The position numbers were made by a program, and so were the translations under genes. A stretch of DNA of 64,000 bases from DATFPQ01 sp035264765 (GTDB lineage Bacteria > Actinomycetota > Actinomycetes > Actinomycetales > Angustibacteraceae). Location of the stretch: assembly GCA_035264765.1 (NCBI GenBank), contig DATFPQ010000202.1, forward strand, positions 1 through 64,000. The letters run 5' to 3'. The notes below the pieces were generated by a model that was not told the origin of the DNA, made no database searches, and saw nothing but the letters and a program-made list of their open reading frames with translations. Shown here piece after piece: positions 15,964-23,693 of the stretch (its first letter is position 1; each line of letters starts with the position of its first letter).

Positions 15964-16652
15964 CGAACGACCCGGACCAGATCCGCGCTGAGATCGAGCG
16001 CACCCGCGAGAACCTCAGCTCGAACGTGAACGCCCTCGCCGACGAGGTCAACCCGAAGAACATCGCGTCTCGGCAGGTCGACAAGGTGACCAGCAAGGTC
16101 AGCAGTGTGAAGGAGAAGGTCATGGGGTCGAACGACGACCCGTACTCCCAGAGCCCCTCAGTGGGCGACAGGGTGTCGTCCGTGCAGGGAACGCTCAGCG
16201 ACAGGGCGTCCTCGGTGCAGGGGACGCTCAGCGACAGGGCGTCCTCGGTGCAGGGCACGGTCGGCGACAAGCTTTCCTCTGTGGGCGACGTCGCCTCGGG
16301 CGCCCCGAGTCAGGTGCGGGCCAAGGCCCAGGGCAACCCGCTCGCCGCCGGCGTCATCGCCTTCGGGGTCGGCTGGCTCGTGTCCTCCCTGCTCCCGGCC
16401 ACGGCCAAGGAGCGCCAGGCCGCCGAGCAGGTGAAGCAGGCGGCGCAGCCGATCGCCCAGGAGGCGCAGTCCCTCGCCAAGGAGGTCGCGGGCAACCTCA
16501 AGGAGCCGGCGCAGGAGGCCGTGCAGTCGGTCAAGGGCACCGCCACCGACGCCGCCCAGACGGTCAAGCAGGAGGGCACGTCGGCCGCCCAGGACGTCAA
16601 GGGCGACGCGCAGAGCGCCAAGGACAACGTGCAGGAGAGCCGCCAGAGCTGA
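15960..16652 (+). CDS. DUF3618 domain membrane protein with 11-residue repeats
   Basis: A 230-residue protein. The DUF3618 motif IRAEIERTRENLSSNVNALADEVNPK is at 8-33. Three 11-residue repeats (DRxSSVQGTLS type) span about 70-102, encoded by 33-bp DNA repeats; one hydrophobic helix follows near 120-145 (NPLAAGVIAFGVGWLVSSLLP), then a long A/K/Q-rich amphipathic tail. The start overlaps the holin-X stop. The 11-residue periodicity suggests an amphipathic helix lying on a membrane, like apolipoprotein or synuclein segments (inference). It ends the three-gene unit. Confidence 0.85.
   Translation: MTNDPDQIRAEIERTRENLSSNVNALADEVNPKNIASRQVDKVTSKVSSVKEKVMGSNDDPYSQSPSVGDRVSSVQGTLSDRASSVQGTLSDRASSVQGTVGDKLSSVGDVASGAPSQVRAKAQGNPLAAGVIAFGVGWLVSSLLPATAKERQAAEQVKQAAQPIAQEAQSLAKEVAGNLKEPAQEAVQSVKGTATDAAQTVKQEGTSAAQDVKGDAQSAKDNVQESRQS
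16167..16265 (+). repeat. 33-bp in-frame tandem repeat, three copies
   Basis: Copies at 16167-16199, 16200-16232 and 16233-16265 inside the DUF3618 gene. Copies two and three differ at a few bases near the end, so the expansion is recent or homogenised. Confidence 0.9.
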
Positions 16653-16670
16653 ACGCTCCCGCTCGGCTCG

Positions 16671-16708
16671 AAGGCCGTCCCACCCCTGCTCTGGGGCGGG
16701 GCGGCCTT
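16671..16708 (+). terminator. Hairpin terminator after the DUF3618 gene
   Basis: AAGGCCGTCCCACCCC pairs with the 3' arm ending in GGCGGCCTT (one G-U and one mismatch) around a TGCTCT loop, 19 bases after the stop. Confidence 0.8.
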
Positions 16709-16779
16709 CGGCCGTTGTAGGCGGCGTCGCGCTGCGGCTGCGTCGCCCGCTGCGGCGGAGCGGCGGGGCGTGGACGGGA

Positions 16780-16831
16780 TCGGCGTGATCGTGGCAACAG
16801 GCTTCGTCGAAGCGACGCCCGTTGCCACGAT
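16780..16831. repeat. Dispersed palindromic element, copy B
   Basis: ATCGTGGCAAC (16788-16798) and GTTGCCACGAT (16821-16831) are exact reverse complements, and the centre contains a second small palindrome, GCTTCG-T-CGAAGC (16801-16813). Both total length (52) and the AGCGACG..CG block match copy A at 1400-1451. It lies between convergent genes, 72 bases after the DUF3618 terminator. Confidence 0.7.
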
Positions 16832-16861
16832 GCGGCGTAACCGGCCCGCAAGAGCCCATGC

Positions 16862-17581
16862 TCAGAAGCGCCGCCACCAGAGGTTGACGGCGTAGTCCAG
16901 CTCGGTGCCGTCGTGCTCACGCAGCGCCCGTTCGGCGTGATGAGGCGGCAGCTCGATCCGCAGGACGGCCTCGAGCGCCGCTCGGTCGGGCATGGACCAG
17001 CGGATCGTGAGCGGCTCCCGCGACCAGCCCTTCCGCGCCCAGAACCGTTGCACCGCGCGGGGGTCGTACGACGGCGTCGCCGCAGAGAACCAGCGGCCGA
17101 AGGTCGATCGGGTGGCGTCGACGTCGACGACGAAGGCCGTGCCGCCCCGCCGAAGAACTCGTCCAAGCTCGGCGAGCCCCGGCTCGCAGCCGGGTCCGAA
17201 GAAGTACGCCCAGCGCGCGTGGGCGACGTCCACGCTGGCGTCCGGCAGCGGCAGCGCCTGCGCGGTGCCCTCGAGTACCCGAACCCGCCGGCGTACCGCG
17301 TCGTCCCATGCGGCTACGCGGCGGCGCGCCGTCTGCACGAGCGGCAGGTGCGGCTCGACTCCTACCACCGAGGCGGCGTCCGCGGCAAACGCTGCCAAGT
17401 GGTAACCATTGCCGCATCCGACGTCGAGCACCGTCTGTCCCGCCCAGTCGTGGCGCCCGCGGATCGCCGCGTCCAGGACCCCGTCCGGGTCGACTGCCCC
17501 GTTCTCCACCTCGTAGAGGTCGGGGTGGTGCCAGATGTTGGGGCTCGGGACGACCCCGGGCAGCGTCGGCTCAGCGGGCAC
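16862..17581 (-). CDS. Class I SAM-dependent methyltransferase
   Basis: A 239-residue methyltransferase with a Rossmann-like fold. Motif I VLDVGCGNGYHLAAF is near 51-65, the acidic VVGVEPH loop follows, and ALPLPDASVDVAHARWAYFFGPG matches the methyltransf_11 motif II/III region. The N-terminus has IWHHPDLYEVENGAVDPDG. Substrate is not recognisable. It overlaps the 3' end of the upstream Cys-cluster gene by 11 bases on the same strand, so the two are probably co-transcribed. Confidence 0.85.
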   Translation of the reverse strand: MPAEPTLPGVVPSPNIWHHPDLYEVENGAVDPDGVLDAAIRGRHDWAGQTVLDVGCGNGYHLAAFAADAASVVGVEPHLPLVQTARRRVAAWDDAVRRRVRVLEGTAQALPLPDASVDVAHARWAYFFGPGCEPGLAELGRVLRRGGTAFVVDVDATRSTFGRWFSAATPSYDPRAVQRFWARKGWSREPLTIRWSMPDRAALEAVLRIELPPHHAERALREHDGTELDYAVNLWWRRF

Positions 17582-18422
17582 TGGCGGCGCGTCGCGCGCG
17601 GCGGCGCTCGGCGTTCTGGGCGGCCTGCTCCGCCGCGAGGGTGGCCGGGTGCACGAGTAGCGGGAGCAGCCGCCGAGCGCCGCGACCGGCCCGGGCGGCC
17701 GCGACCAGGGCCAGGTGCGCCTCGCAGTGCCGGACCAGCTCGGCGTAGCCCTCCTCGCCCATGAGCTCGCGCAGCTCCGCCGCGTTGCTGCGGAAGACCG
17801 GCTCGGCGCCCACGTGCGCCTGCGGGTTGCCGCTGCAGTACCAGTCCAGGTCGTGCCCGCCGGGACCCCAGCCGCGGCGGTCGTACTCGCCGATCGAGGC
17901 CTCCAGGTAGCTCGTGCCGTCCGGACGCTCGACGGTGCGGTAGGTGCGACGCAGGGGGAGCTGCCAGCAGACCTCGGGCTTGTGCGCGTGCAGCTCCAGC
18001 CCCTGCCGGTCGGCGAGCTGGTGCAGGGCGCACCCGTACCCGCCGCCGAACCCCTTGCGGTTCAGGAAGACGCAGGCGCCGTCGACGACCCGGGTCTTGG
18101 TCTGGCCGTCCTCCTCCTCGGTCCAGCCGAGCGGGCCGGTGCCCTCGTCATGGAGCTGCCAGGTCTGCGGCGTGAGCTGCTCGGCGGCCGCGGCCACCCG
18201 CAGCCGGTCGGCTTCCTCGGTGAAGTGGGCTCCGAGGGTGCAGCAGCCGTCGTCCGGCCGGTCGGCGTAGATGCCGCGGCAGCCGTTGCCGAAGATGCAC
18301 GTCCACGACGACGTCAGCCAGGTGAGGTCGCAGCGGAAGACCTGCGGCTCCTCGTCCTCCGCCGTCGCCGGGTCGACGAACTCGACCCAGGTGCGGGGGA
18401 TGTCCAGCGGCGTCTCGGTCAC
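17571..18422 (-). CDS. Conserved Cys-cluster protein (YkgJ/DUF3109-like)
   Basis: A 283-residue protein starting at GTG 18422 (VTETPLDIPRTW). Nine or so Cys residues are arranged as C31, C42, C48, C60-C61, then CVFLNRKGFGGGYGCALH and HKPEVCWQLP. That order (CC pair, C-x-FL...G-C-x-LH...KP-x-x-C) resembles the putative zinc/iron-chelating YkgJ/DUF3109 group. Function unknown; a metal or Fe-S cluster is inferred from the cysteines. It is divergent from the TIM-barrel gene with a 66-bp gap. Confidence 0.78.
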   Translation of the reverse strand: MTETPLDIPRTWVEFVDPATAEDEEPQVFRCDLTWLTSSWTCIFGNGCRGIYADRPDDGCCTLGAHFTEEADRLRVAAAAEQLTPQTWQLHDEGTGPLGWTEEEDGQTKTRVVDGACVFLNRKGFGGGYGCALHQLADRQGLELHAHKPEVCWQLPLRRTYRTVERPDGTSYLEASIGEYDRRGWGPGGHDLDWYCSGNPQAHVGAEPVFRSNAAELRELMGEEGYAELVRHCEAHLALVAAARAGRGARRLLPLLVHPATLAAEQAAQNAERRRARRAASAR

Positions 18423-18488
18423 CGTCCCAGGGTAGGCGTCCGCCCCCGGTGGGGCCGACGGCCCGCCGTCCCCGCATAGGCTGGTCGC

Positions 18489-19304
18489 ATGAGCGAGGCG
18501 GTGCGGGTGTCCGGTGCGCGGGTGTCGTTGTCGACGGCCTCGGTCTACCCGCAGTCCTGCGCCGAGGCCTTCGAGATGGCCGCCCGGCTGGGCTACGACG
18601 GCATGGAGGTCATGGTCTGGACCGACCCGGTGAGCCAGGACCCCTCCGCGCTGCGCCGGCTGTCCGAGCACTACGAGCTGCCCGTGGTGGCGATCCACGC
18701 GCCCACGCTGCTGATCACCCAACGTGTCTGGGGCGCCGAACCGTGGCCGAAGCTCGACCGGGCCTGCGAGGTGGCCGGCCAGGTGGGCGCCGGCACCGTC
18801 GTCGTACATCCCCCGTTCCGCTGGCAGCGCGACTACGCCCGGGCCTTCGCGGCCGGGACGGCCGAGCTGGAGGACCGCACCGGCATCCGGCTGGCCGTGG
18901 AGAACATGTACCCGTGGCGGGCGCGCAACCGCGAGGTCCAGGCCTACCTGCCGGGCTGGGACCCGGTCGAGCACGGGTACCGCAACGTCACCCTGGACCT
19001 GTCCCACGCCGCCACGGCCGGCAGCGACGCGCTCGACATGGCGGAGCGGCTGGGCGACCGGCTGGCGCATGTGCACCTCGCGGACGGCAGCGGCTCGGCG
19101 AAGGACGAGCACCTCGTGCCGGGACGCGGCGCCCAGCCCTGCGCCGAGCTGCTCGAGCGGCTGGCGGCGCGCGGCTGGGCCGGGGACGTCGTCGTCGAGG
19201 TGACCACCCGGCGCGCGCGCTCGCGGCAGGAGCGGGAGGCAGACCTCGCCGAGGCGTTGGCCTTCGCGCGCTTGAACCTGGCAGCCGCGCGAGGTGCGCG
19301 CTGA
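18489..19304 (+). CDS. Sugar phosphate isomerase/epimerase-like TIM-barrel protein
   Basis: A 271-residue xylose-isomerase-like (AP endonuclease 2 family) barrel. Metal-binding style motifs are seen: VVVHPPFRW, LAVENMYPW (Glu ligand), VTLDLSHAATAG (Asp/His) and LAHVHLADGSG. The actual reaction is not identifiable. It is followed 28 bases later by proline dehydrogenase and then proC, an order I recall as common in actinobacteria, so it may belong to one transcript with them. Confidence 0.85.
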   Translation: MSEAVRVSGARVSLSTASVYPQSCAEAFEMAARLGYDGMEVMVWTDPVSQDPSALRRLSEHYELPVVAIHAPTLLITQRVWGAEPWPKLDRACEVAGQVGAGTVVVHPPFRWQRDYARAFAAGTAELEDRTGIRLAVENMYPWRARNREVQAYLPGWDPVEHGYRNVTLDLSHAATAGSDALDMAERLGDRLAHVHLADGSGSAKDEHLVPGRGAQPCAELLERLAARGWAGDVVVEVTTRRARSRQEREADLAEALAFARLNLAAARGAR

Positions 19305-19332
19305 GGCGGTTCCTGGCCGTAGGGTGACCGGC

Positions 19333-20268
19333 ATGCTCCGCCAGGCCCTGCTGCAGCTGTCCAAGAGCACGACGGTGCGTCACGTCATCGAGACCGCGCC
19401 GGTGTCCCGCGGCGTGGTAAGGCGGTTCGTTGCGGGCGCAGGGACGTCGGACGCCGTGCGGGTCGCCACCGAGCTGACGCTCTCGCACCGGCTGGTGACC
19501 GTCGACTTCCTCGGCGAGGACACCACCGACCTGGCCCGGGCTCGCGCCACCCGGGACGCCTACCTCGAGCTGCTGCGCCGGCTCTCCGACGCGGGCCTCA
19601 CCGACGGCGGGCGCTCGGAGGCGTCGGTCAAGCTCTCCGCGGTAGGGCAGGCCCTCGGACCCGACGGCAGCAAGATCGCCATGGAGCACGCCTGGGACAT
19701 CTGCCAGGCGGCCAGCGAGGCCGGCACCACGGTGACCCTGGACGCCGAGGACCACACCACCACGGACGCGACCCTCGAGGTGCTCGGTCAGCTCCGGGAG
19801 GACTTCCCCTGGGTCGGCGCGGTGGTGCAGGCGTACCTGCGACGAACCGAGGCCGACTGTCGCGATCTCGCCACCGAGGGGTCACGGGTACGGCTGTGCA
19901 AGGGTGCGTACGACGAGCCGGCCTCGGTCGCGTTCCAGGAGAAGGCCGAGGTCGACAAGTCCTACGTGCGGTGCGCGCGGGCGCTGATGGCGGGGTCCGG
20001 GTACCCGATGCTGGCGACGCACGACCCGCGGCTGGTCGACATCGGCGGCGCGCTCGCGGTCCAGCACGGCCGCAGCCAGGGCAGCTACGAGTTCCAGATG
20101 CTCTACGGGATCCGCCCGGACGAGCAGCAGCGGCTGGCCGACCAGGGGGAGAAGGTGCGGGTCTACGTGCCGTACGGGGACGAGTGGTACGGGTACCTGG
20201 TACGCCGAATGGCCGAGCGCCCGGCGAACACGGCGTTCTTCCTGCGCGCGCTGGCGACGCGCTCGTGA
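19333..20268 (+). CDS. Proline dehydrogenase (monofunctional PutA/PRODH domain)
   Basis: A 311-residue FAD enzyme oxidising proline to pyrroline-5-carboxylate. Seen are VSRGVVRRFVAGAG, VTVDFLGEDT, EASVKLSAVGQAL, DAEDHTTTD, AYLRRTEAD, RLCKGAYDEP, LATHDPRLV and YEFQMLYGIRPDEQQRLADQGEKVRVYVPYGDEWYGYLVRRMAERPAN. The start ATG 19333 has AGGGTG upstream. No P5C dehydrogenase is nearby; instead proC overlaps its stop by GTGA, so a proline/P5C cycle is possible. Confidence 0.93.
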   Translation: MLRQALLQLSKSTTVRHVIETAPVSRGVVRRFVAGAGTSDAVRVATELTLSHRLVTVDFLGEDTTDLARARATRDAYLELLRRLSDAGLTDGGRSEASVKLSAVGQALGPDGSKIAMEHAWDICQAASEAGTTVTLDAEDHTTTDATLEVLGQLREDFPWVGAVVQAYLRRTEADCRDLATEGSRVRLCKGAYDEPASVAFQEKAEVDKSYVRCARALMAGSGYPMLATHDPRLVDIGGALAVQHGRSQGSYEFQMLYGIRPDEQQRLADQGEKVRVYVPYGDEWYGYLVRRMAERPANTAFFLRALATRS

Positions 20269-21080
20269 GCGAGCGCGGGCTCGTCGCCGTCCTCGGCGCC
20301 GGCGTGATGGGGGAGACGCTGCTCTCCGGCCTGCTGCGCGCCGGTCGGCCGGCCGGCTCGCTGCTGATCAGCGAGCGCCGGCCCGAGCGCGCCGCCGAGC
20401 TCACCGAGCGGTACGGCGTCCGGGTGGTCGACAACCCCACCGCGGCGCGCGAGGCGTCCACGGTGGCGCTCGTGGTGAAGCCGCAGGACATGTCGTCGGT
20501 GCTTGCCGAGATCCGCGACCACGTCTCACCGGACACCCTGGTGGTGTCCCTCGCGGCCGGCATCACCACCACGACGCTGGAGGCGGGGCTCCCGGAGGGG
20601 ACCCCGGTCGTGCGGGTGATGCCCAACACACCCGCGCTGGTCGACGAGGGCATGGCGGCGATCAGCCCGGGGGCGCACTGCGACGAGGGGCACCTGGCCG
20701 AGGCCGAGGAGCTGCTGCGGTCCTGCGGGCACGTGGTTCGCATCGCCGAGCAGTACCAGGACGCGGTCACCGCCATCAGCGGGTCGGGGCCGGCGTACAT
20801 CTTCTATGTCGTCGAGGCGATGATCGAGGCGGGTGTGCTGCTCGGGCTGCCCCGCGGCACGGCCAGCGAGCTGGTGGTGCAGACCCTCTACGGCGCCGCG
20901 ACCATGCTCCGCGAGACCGGCCAGCACCCCACGGTGCTGCGCGAGCAGGTCTCGAGCCCGGCCGGCACGACCGTTGCAGCGATCCGCCAGCTGGACGACC
21001 ACAAGGTTCGCGCGGCCTTCCTCACCGCGATGGAGGCCGCGCGAGACCGCAGCCGCGAGCTGGCCGCGGGCAACGCTTAG
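20265..21080 (+). CDS. proC: Pyrroline-5-carboxylate reductase
   Basis: A 271-residue NAD(P)H enzyme making proline. N-terminal Rossmann VAVLGAGVMGETLLSGLL, then LVVKPQDM, VRVMPNTPALVDEGM, and the ProC signature SGSGPAYIFYVVEAMIEAGVLLGLPR with SSPAGTTVAAIRQLDDHKVRAAF at the C-terminal dimer domain. Start GTG 20265 overlaps the proline dehydrogenase stop (GTGA). A hairpin terminator lies 52 bases after the stop. Confidence 0.95.
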   Translation: MSERGLVAVLGAGVMGETLLSGLLRAGRPAGSLLISERRPERAAELTERYGVRVVDNPTAAREASTVALVVKPQDMSSVLAEIRDHVSPDTLVVSLAAGITTTTLEAGLPEGTPVVRVMPNTPALVDEGMAAISPGAHCDEGHLAEAEELLRSCGHVVRIAEQYQDAVTAISGSGPAYIFYVVEAMIEAGVLLGLPRGTASELVVQTLYGAATMLRETGQHPTVLREQVSSPAGTTVAAIRQLDDHKVRAAFLTAMEAARDRSRELAAGNA

Positions 21081-21132
21081 GCGCCACTCAGGACTGGGCG
21101 GAAACCAGCGTTCCCGCGCCAACCCGGGCCCC

Positions 21133-21152
21133 GCCCGACCTCCCGGTCGGGC
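21133..21152 (+). terminator. Hairpin terminator after proC
   Basis: GCCCGACC (21133-21140) and GGTCGGGC (21145-21152) form a perfect 8-bp stem with a TCCC loop, flanked by further CCCC/GGGG pairing. Confidence 0.7.
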
Positions 21153-21176
21153 ACCGGGGTCTGACAGGCTGTGCCC

Positions 21177-21695
21177 ATGAGCGACGTGACCGTGAGGGCC
21201 CTCGAGGGCGAGGACTGGCGGGCCTTTCGCGAGGTGCGCCTCACCGCGCTGAAGGACTCCCCGGAAGCTTTCGCGTCGTCGTACGAGACCGAGGCCGAGT
21301 ACGACGAGCAGCTCTGGCGGGCCCGGATGGCGCGGTCCGAGCGGCTGATCGCGTGCGACGGCGACGAGCCGGTGGGCATCGTGTCGCTCGGGCAGGCCGA
21401 GGAGGAGGGCGTCGCCGAGCTGTTCGGCATGTGGGTGCGGCCGGACCGGCGAGGAACCGGCGTGGCCTGGAAGCTCACCCACGCCGCCGCTCTGCACGCC
21501 CGGGCGAACGGACGCCGAGCGGTGAAGCTCTGGGTCTCCACCGACAACGGTCGGGCGGTGGCGTTCTTCAGCAGCTACGGCTTCCGGCCCACCGACCAGC
21601 GCCGGCCGATGACGACCGACGCGGACCTCGAGGAGCTGGCCATGGTCGCTCCCCTGGGCGACGACCCCGGATGGGTTCCGACCACCGAGCTCTAG
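21177..21695 (+). CDS. GNAT family N-acetyltransferase
   Basis: A 172-residue acetyltransferase. The core is LFGMWVRPDRRGTGVAWKLTHAAALHARANGRRAVKLWVSTDNGRAVAFFSSYGF, with the acetyl-CoA loop R-R-G-T-G-V-A, and the N-terminus is VRALEGEDWRAFREVRLTALKDSPEAFASSYE. That N-terminal pattern is common in small-molecule or protein acetyltransferases of unknown substrate. An in-frame GTG six bases upstream (21171) is an alternative start. Confidence 0.88.
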   Translation: MSDVTVRALEGEDWRAFREVRLTALKDSPEAFASSYETEAEYDEQLWRARMARSERLIACDGDEPVGIVSLGQAEEEGVAELFGMWVRPDRRGTGVAWKLTHAAALHARANGRRAVKLWVSTDNGRAVAFFSSYGFRPTDQRRPMTTDADLEELAMVAPLGDDPGWVPTTEL

Positions 21696-21717
21696 ACGCG
21701 CCGGGTACCGTGCGCGC

Positions 21718-22905
21718 ATGGTGGCGCAGGCCCGGGTGATCTGGGACGAGCAGTTCGCGGGCTACGACTTCGGGCCGGGGCACCCCATGGCGCCCATCCG
21801 CCTGGACCTCACCGCACGGCTGTGCCGGGAGCTGGGCCTGTTCGACGACCCCAGCCGGGTCGAAGTCGTCGGCGCCGACCCGGCCGACGACGCCCTGCTG
21901 ACCACGGTGCACGACCCCGCCTACGTGGCGGCGGTTCGCGTGGCGTCGCAGGACCCGCGCAGCGCGGACCCCGCCCGTGGGCTGGGGACCGAGGACGACC
22001 CCGCGTTCCTGGGCATGCACGAGGCGTCCGCCCGGATCGTCGCCGGAACGGTCGACGTGGCCCGGGCGGTCTGCGCCGGCACCGCCAGGCACGGCGTGAA
22101 CTTCTGCGGTGGGCTGCACCACGCCATGCCGGACAAGGCCAGCGGGTTCTGCGTCTACAACGACGTGGCCGTCGCCATCCGGGCCCTGCTGGCGGCCGGC
22201 GCCCGCCGGGTCGCGTATGTCGACGTCGACGTCCACCACGGCGACGGCGTGGAGCGGATCTTCTGGGACGACCCGCGAGTCATGACCATCTCGGTGCACG
22301 AGAGCGGCCGTGCGCTCTTCCCCGGCACCGGCTTCGCCGACGAGCTAGGCGGTCGCGCGGCTGAGGGCGGCGCCGTGAACGTCGCCCTGCCGGCGGGCAC
22401 GGGTGACGCGGGCTGGCTGCGCGCCATCCACGCCGTCGTCCCGCAGCTCGTCCGGTCGTTCGCCCCCGACGTCCTGGTCACCCAGCACGGCTGCGACAGC
22501 CACGTGCTCGACCCGCTGGCCCACTTGACGGTCACGGTCGACGCCCAGCGGACCGTGCAGACCAGCCTGCACGAGCTGGCGCACGAGGTCTGTGAGGGGC
22601 GGTGGGTTGCCACCGGTGGTGGCGGCTACGAGGTCGTGGACGTGGTGCCGCGGACGTGGACCCACCTGGTCGCGATCGCCGCGCACCAGCCGGTGCCCCC
22701 GGAGACCGAGGTGCCGCAGGCCTGGCGGGACCACGTCAGCCACCTGCTGGGGCGGCCCGGACCGGCCCGGATGACCGACGGCGCGACGCCGTGGTGGCGG
22801 TCCTGGGAGGTGGGCTACGACCCGCAGGACGCCGTCGACCGCGCGATCATGGCGACCCGCAAGGCCACCTTCCCGCTGCACGGTCTCGACCCGTGGTTCG
22901 ACTGA
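21718..22905 (+). CDS. acuC: AcuC-type histone deacetylase-family protein
   Basis: A 395-residue zinc-dependent deacetylase. Catalytic His-His is in CGGLHHAMPDKASGFCVYND, metal ligands in YVDVDVHHGDGVERIFWDDPRV, and the Tyr/Gly loop in GGGGYEVVDVVPRTW. AcuC homologues deacetylate acetyl-CoA synthetase and other proteins, tying lysine acetylation to carbon metabolism. A GNAT gene lies 22 bases upstream on the same strand; whether it is the opposing acetyltransferase is open. Confidence 0.9.
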   Translation: MVAQARVIWDEQFAGYDFGPGHPMAPIRLDLTARLCRELGLFDDPSRVEVVGADPADDALLTTVHDPAYVAAVRVASQDPRSADPARGLGTEDDPAFLGMHEASARIVAGTVDVARAVCAGTARHGVNFCGGLHHAMPDKASGFCVYNDVAVAIRALLAAGARRVAYVDVDVHHGDGVERIFWDDPRVMTISVHESGRALFPGTGFADELGGRAAEGGAVNVALPAGTGDAGWLRAIHAVVPQLVRSFAPDVLVTQHGCDSHVLDPLAHLTVTVDAQRTVQTSLHELAHEVCEGRWVATGGGGYEVVDVVPRTWTHLVAIAAHQPVPPETEVPQAWRDHVSHLLGRPGPARMTDGATPWWRSWEVGYDPQDAVDRAIMATRKATFPLHGLDPWFD

Positions 22906-23085
22906 GGACCGAGGCCCGCGCGAGCCCGGCGGCGACACGCCGGTCGATATGCTTGACCAGGTGCCCCTCGGGTACTCACGACTGTCCAGTCGTCACAACA
23001 GCCCCTACGGTGTTGCCGCGCCTTGAGAGTGTGGACGCGCCACGGGGCACCGGCCGGCGCCAGGCGCCCGGAAGATCGGTGGAGC

Positions 23086-23286
23086 ATGCCGAAGGACAAC
23101 CCGTTCGCTGAGGTGCGGTTCCTCACCGTGGCCGAGGTGGCCGCGATCATGCGCGTGTCGAAGATGACCGTGTACCGGCTCGTGCACGCCGGGGACCTGC
23201 CGGCGGTCCGGGTGGGCCGGTCCTTCCGCGTGCCGGAGCAGGCGGTCCACGACTACCTCCGCACGGGGTTCATCGAGACCGCCTGA
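23086..23286 (+). CDS. Small excisionase/BldC-like helix-turn-helix protein
   Basis: A 66-residue DNA-binding protein, essentially one MerR-like winged HTH: RFLTVAEVAAIMRVSKMTVYRLVHAGDLPAVRVGRSFRVPEQAVHDYL. It resembles the BldC/excisionase family of small developmental regulators in actinobacteria. It lies just before bS22 and the epimerase-acyltransferase pair, an arrangement I recall as conserved in the phylum. No integrase is nearby, so it is not a phage Xis. The 180-bp upstream gap holds a TTGACC hexamer but no convincing promoter. Confidence 0.9.
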   Translation: MPKDNPFAEVRFLTVAEVAAIMRVSKMTVYRLVHAGDLPAVRVGRSFRVPEQAVHDYLRTGFIETA

Positions 23287-23379
23287 CCGCTGGGTCAGGA
23301 CGAGGCCAGAACGCGGCGGTTCGGACGGGGCGGTGCCGGACTCGGCGGTCCGGGCGGTCCCCGCTGCTGCGTGACACGG

Positions 23380-23385
23380 TACGAT
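23380..23385 (+). promoter_or_regulatory. Possible -10 element for bS22 gene
   Basis: TACGAT matches the actinobacterial -10 TANNNT and lies 68 bases upstream of the bS22 start. No good -35 is visible. Confidence 0.35.
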
Positions 23386-23452
23386 GGCGCAGATCGGTGG
23401 GGCCGCAGCCTGCGCCCGGCCGCTACGACGACATCCGGACGACGAGGTACAC

Positions 23453-23551
23453 ATGGGCTCGGTCATCAAGAAGCGCCGCAAGCGGATGGCTAAGAAGAAG
23501 CACCGCAAGCTGCTTCGCAAGACGCGTCACCAGCGTCGCAACAAGAAGTGA
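23453..23551 (+). CDS. Ribosomal protein bS22 (AURKAIP1/COX24 domain)
   Basis: A 32-residue, extremely basic protein that runs MGSVIKKRRKRMAKKKHRK and ends HQRRNKK. It matches the actinobacterial small-subunit protein bS22, a tiny basic peptide bound in the 30S subunit. It is preceded by GAGG and followed at once by a perfect terminator hairpin, as expected for a highly expressed single-gene unit. Length and composition are diagnostic. Confidence 0.92.
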   Translation: MGSVIKKRRKRMAKKKHRKLLRKTRHQRRNKK

Positions 23552-23556
23552 TCGTC

Positions 23557-23593
23557 CCGACGGCCCCCGACCTCTGCGGTCGGGGGCCGTCGG
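23557..23593 (+). terminator. Perfect hairpin terminator after bS22
   Basis: A 16-bp perfect stem (23557-23572 with 23578-23593), 5-base loop TCTGC, followed by CTTTC; it begins 5 bases after the stop. Confidence 0.93.
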
Positions 23594-23693
23594 CTTTCGA
23601 GAGCTCCGCACCGTGCTGCCAGACGTCTGGCGGCTGACCCGGGCGAGTGCGGCCGACTAGGATCGCCGGACGAGGCGGCGAGGGACGGCGGTG

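Noticed and set aside
16167..16265. Short CRISPR-like array
   Set aside because: The 33-bp units are contiguous without spacers, in frame inside a coding sequence, and no cas genes are present.
23086..23286. Phage excisionase indicating an integrated element
   Set aside because: The gene sits in an arrangement I recall as conserved (bS22, epimerase, acyltransferase) and no integrase or attachment-site repeat is seen; it resembles BldC-type regulators.
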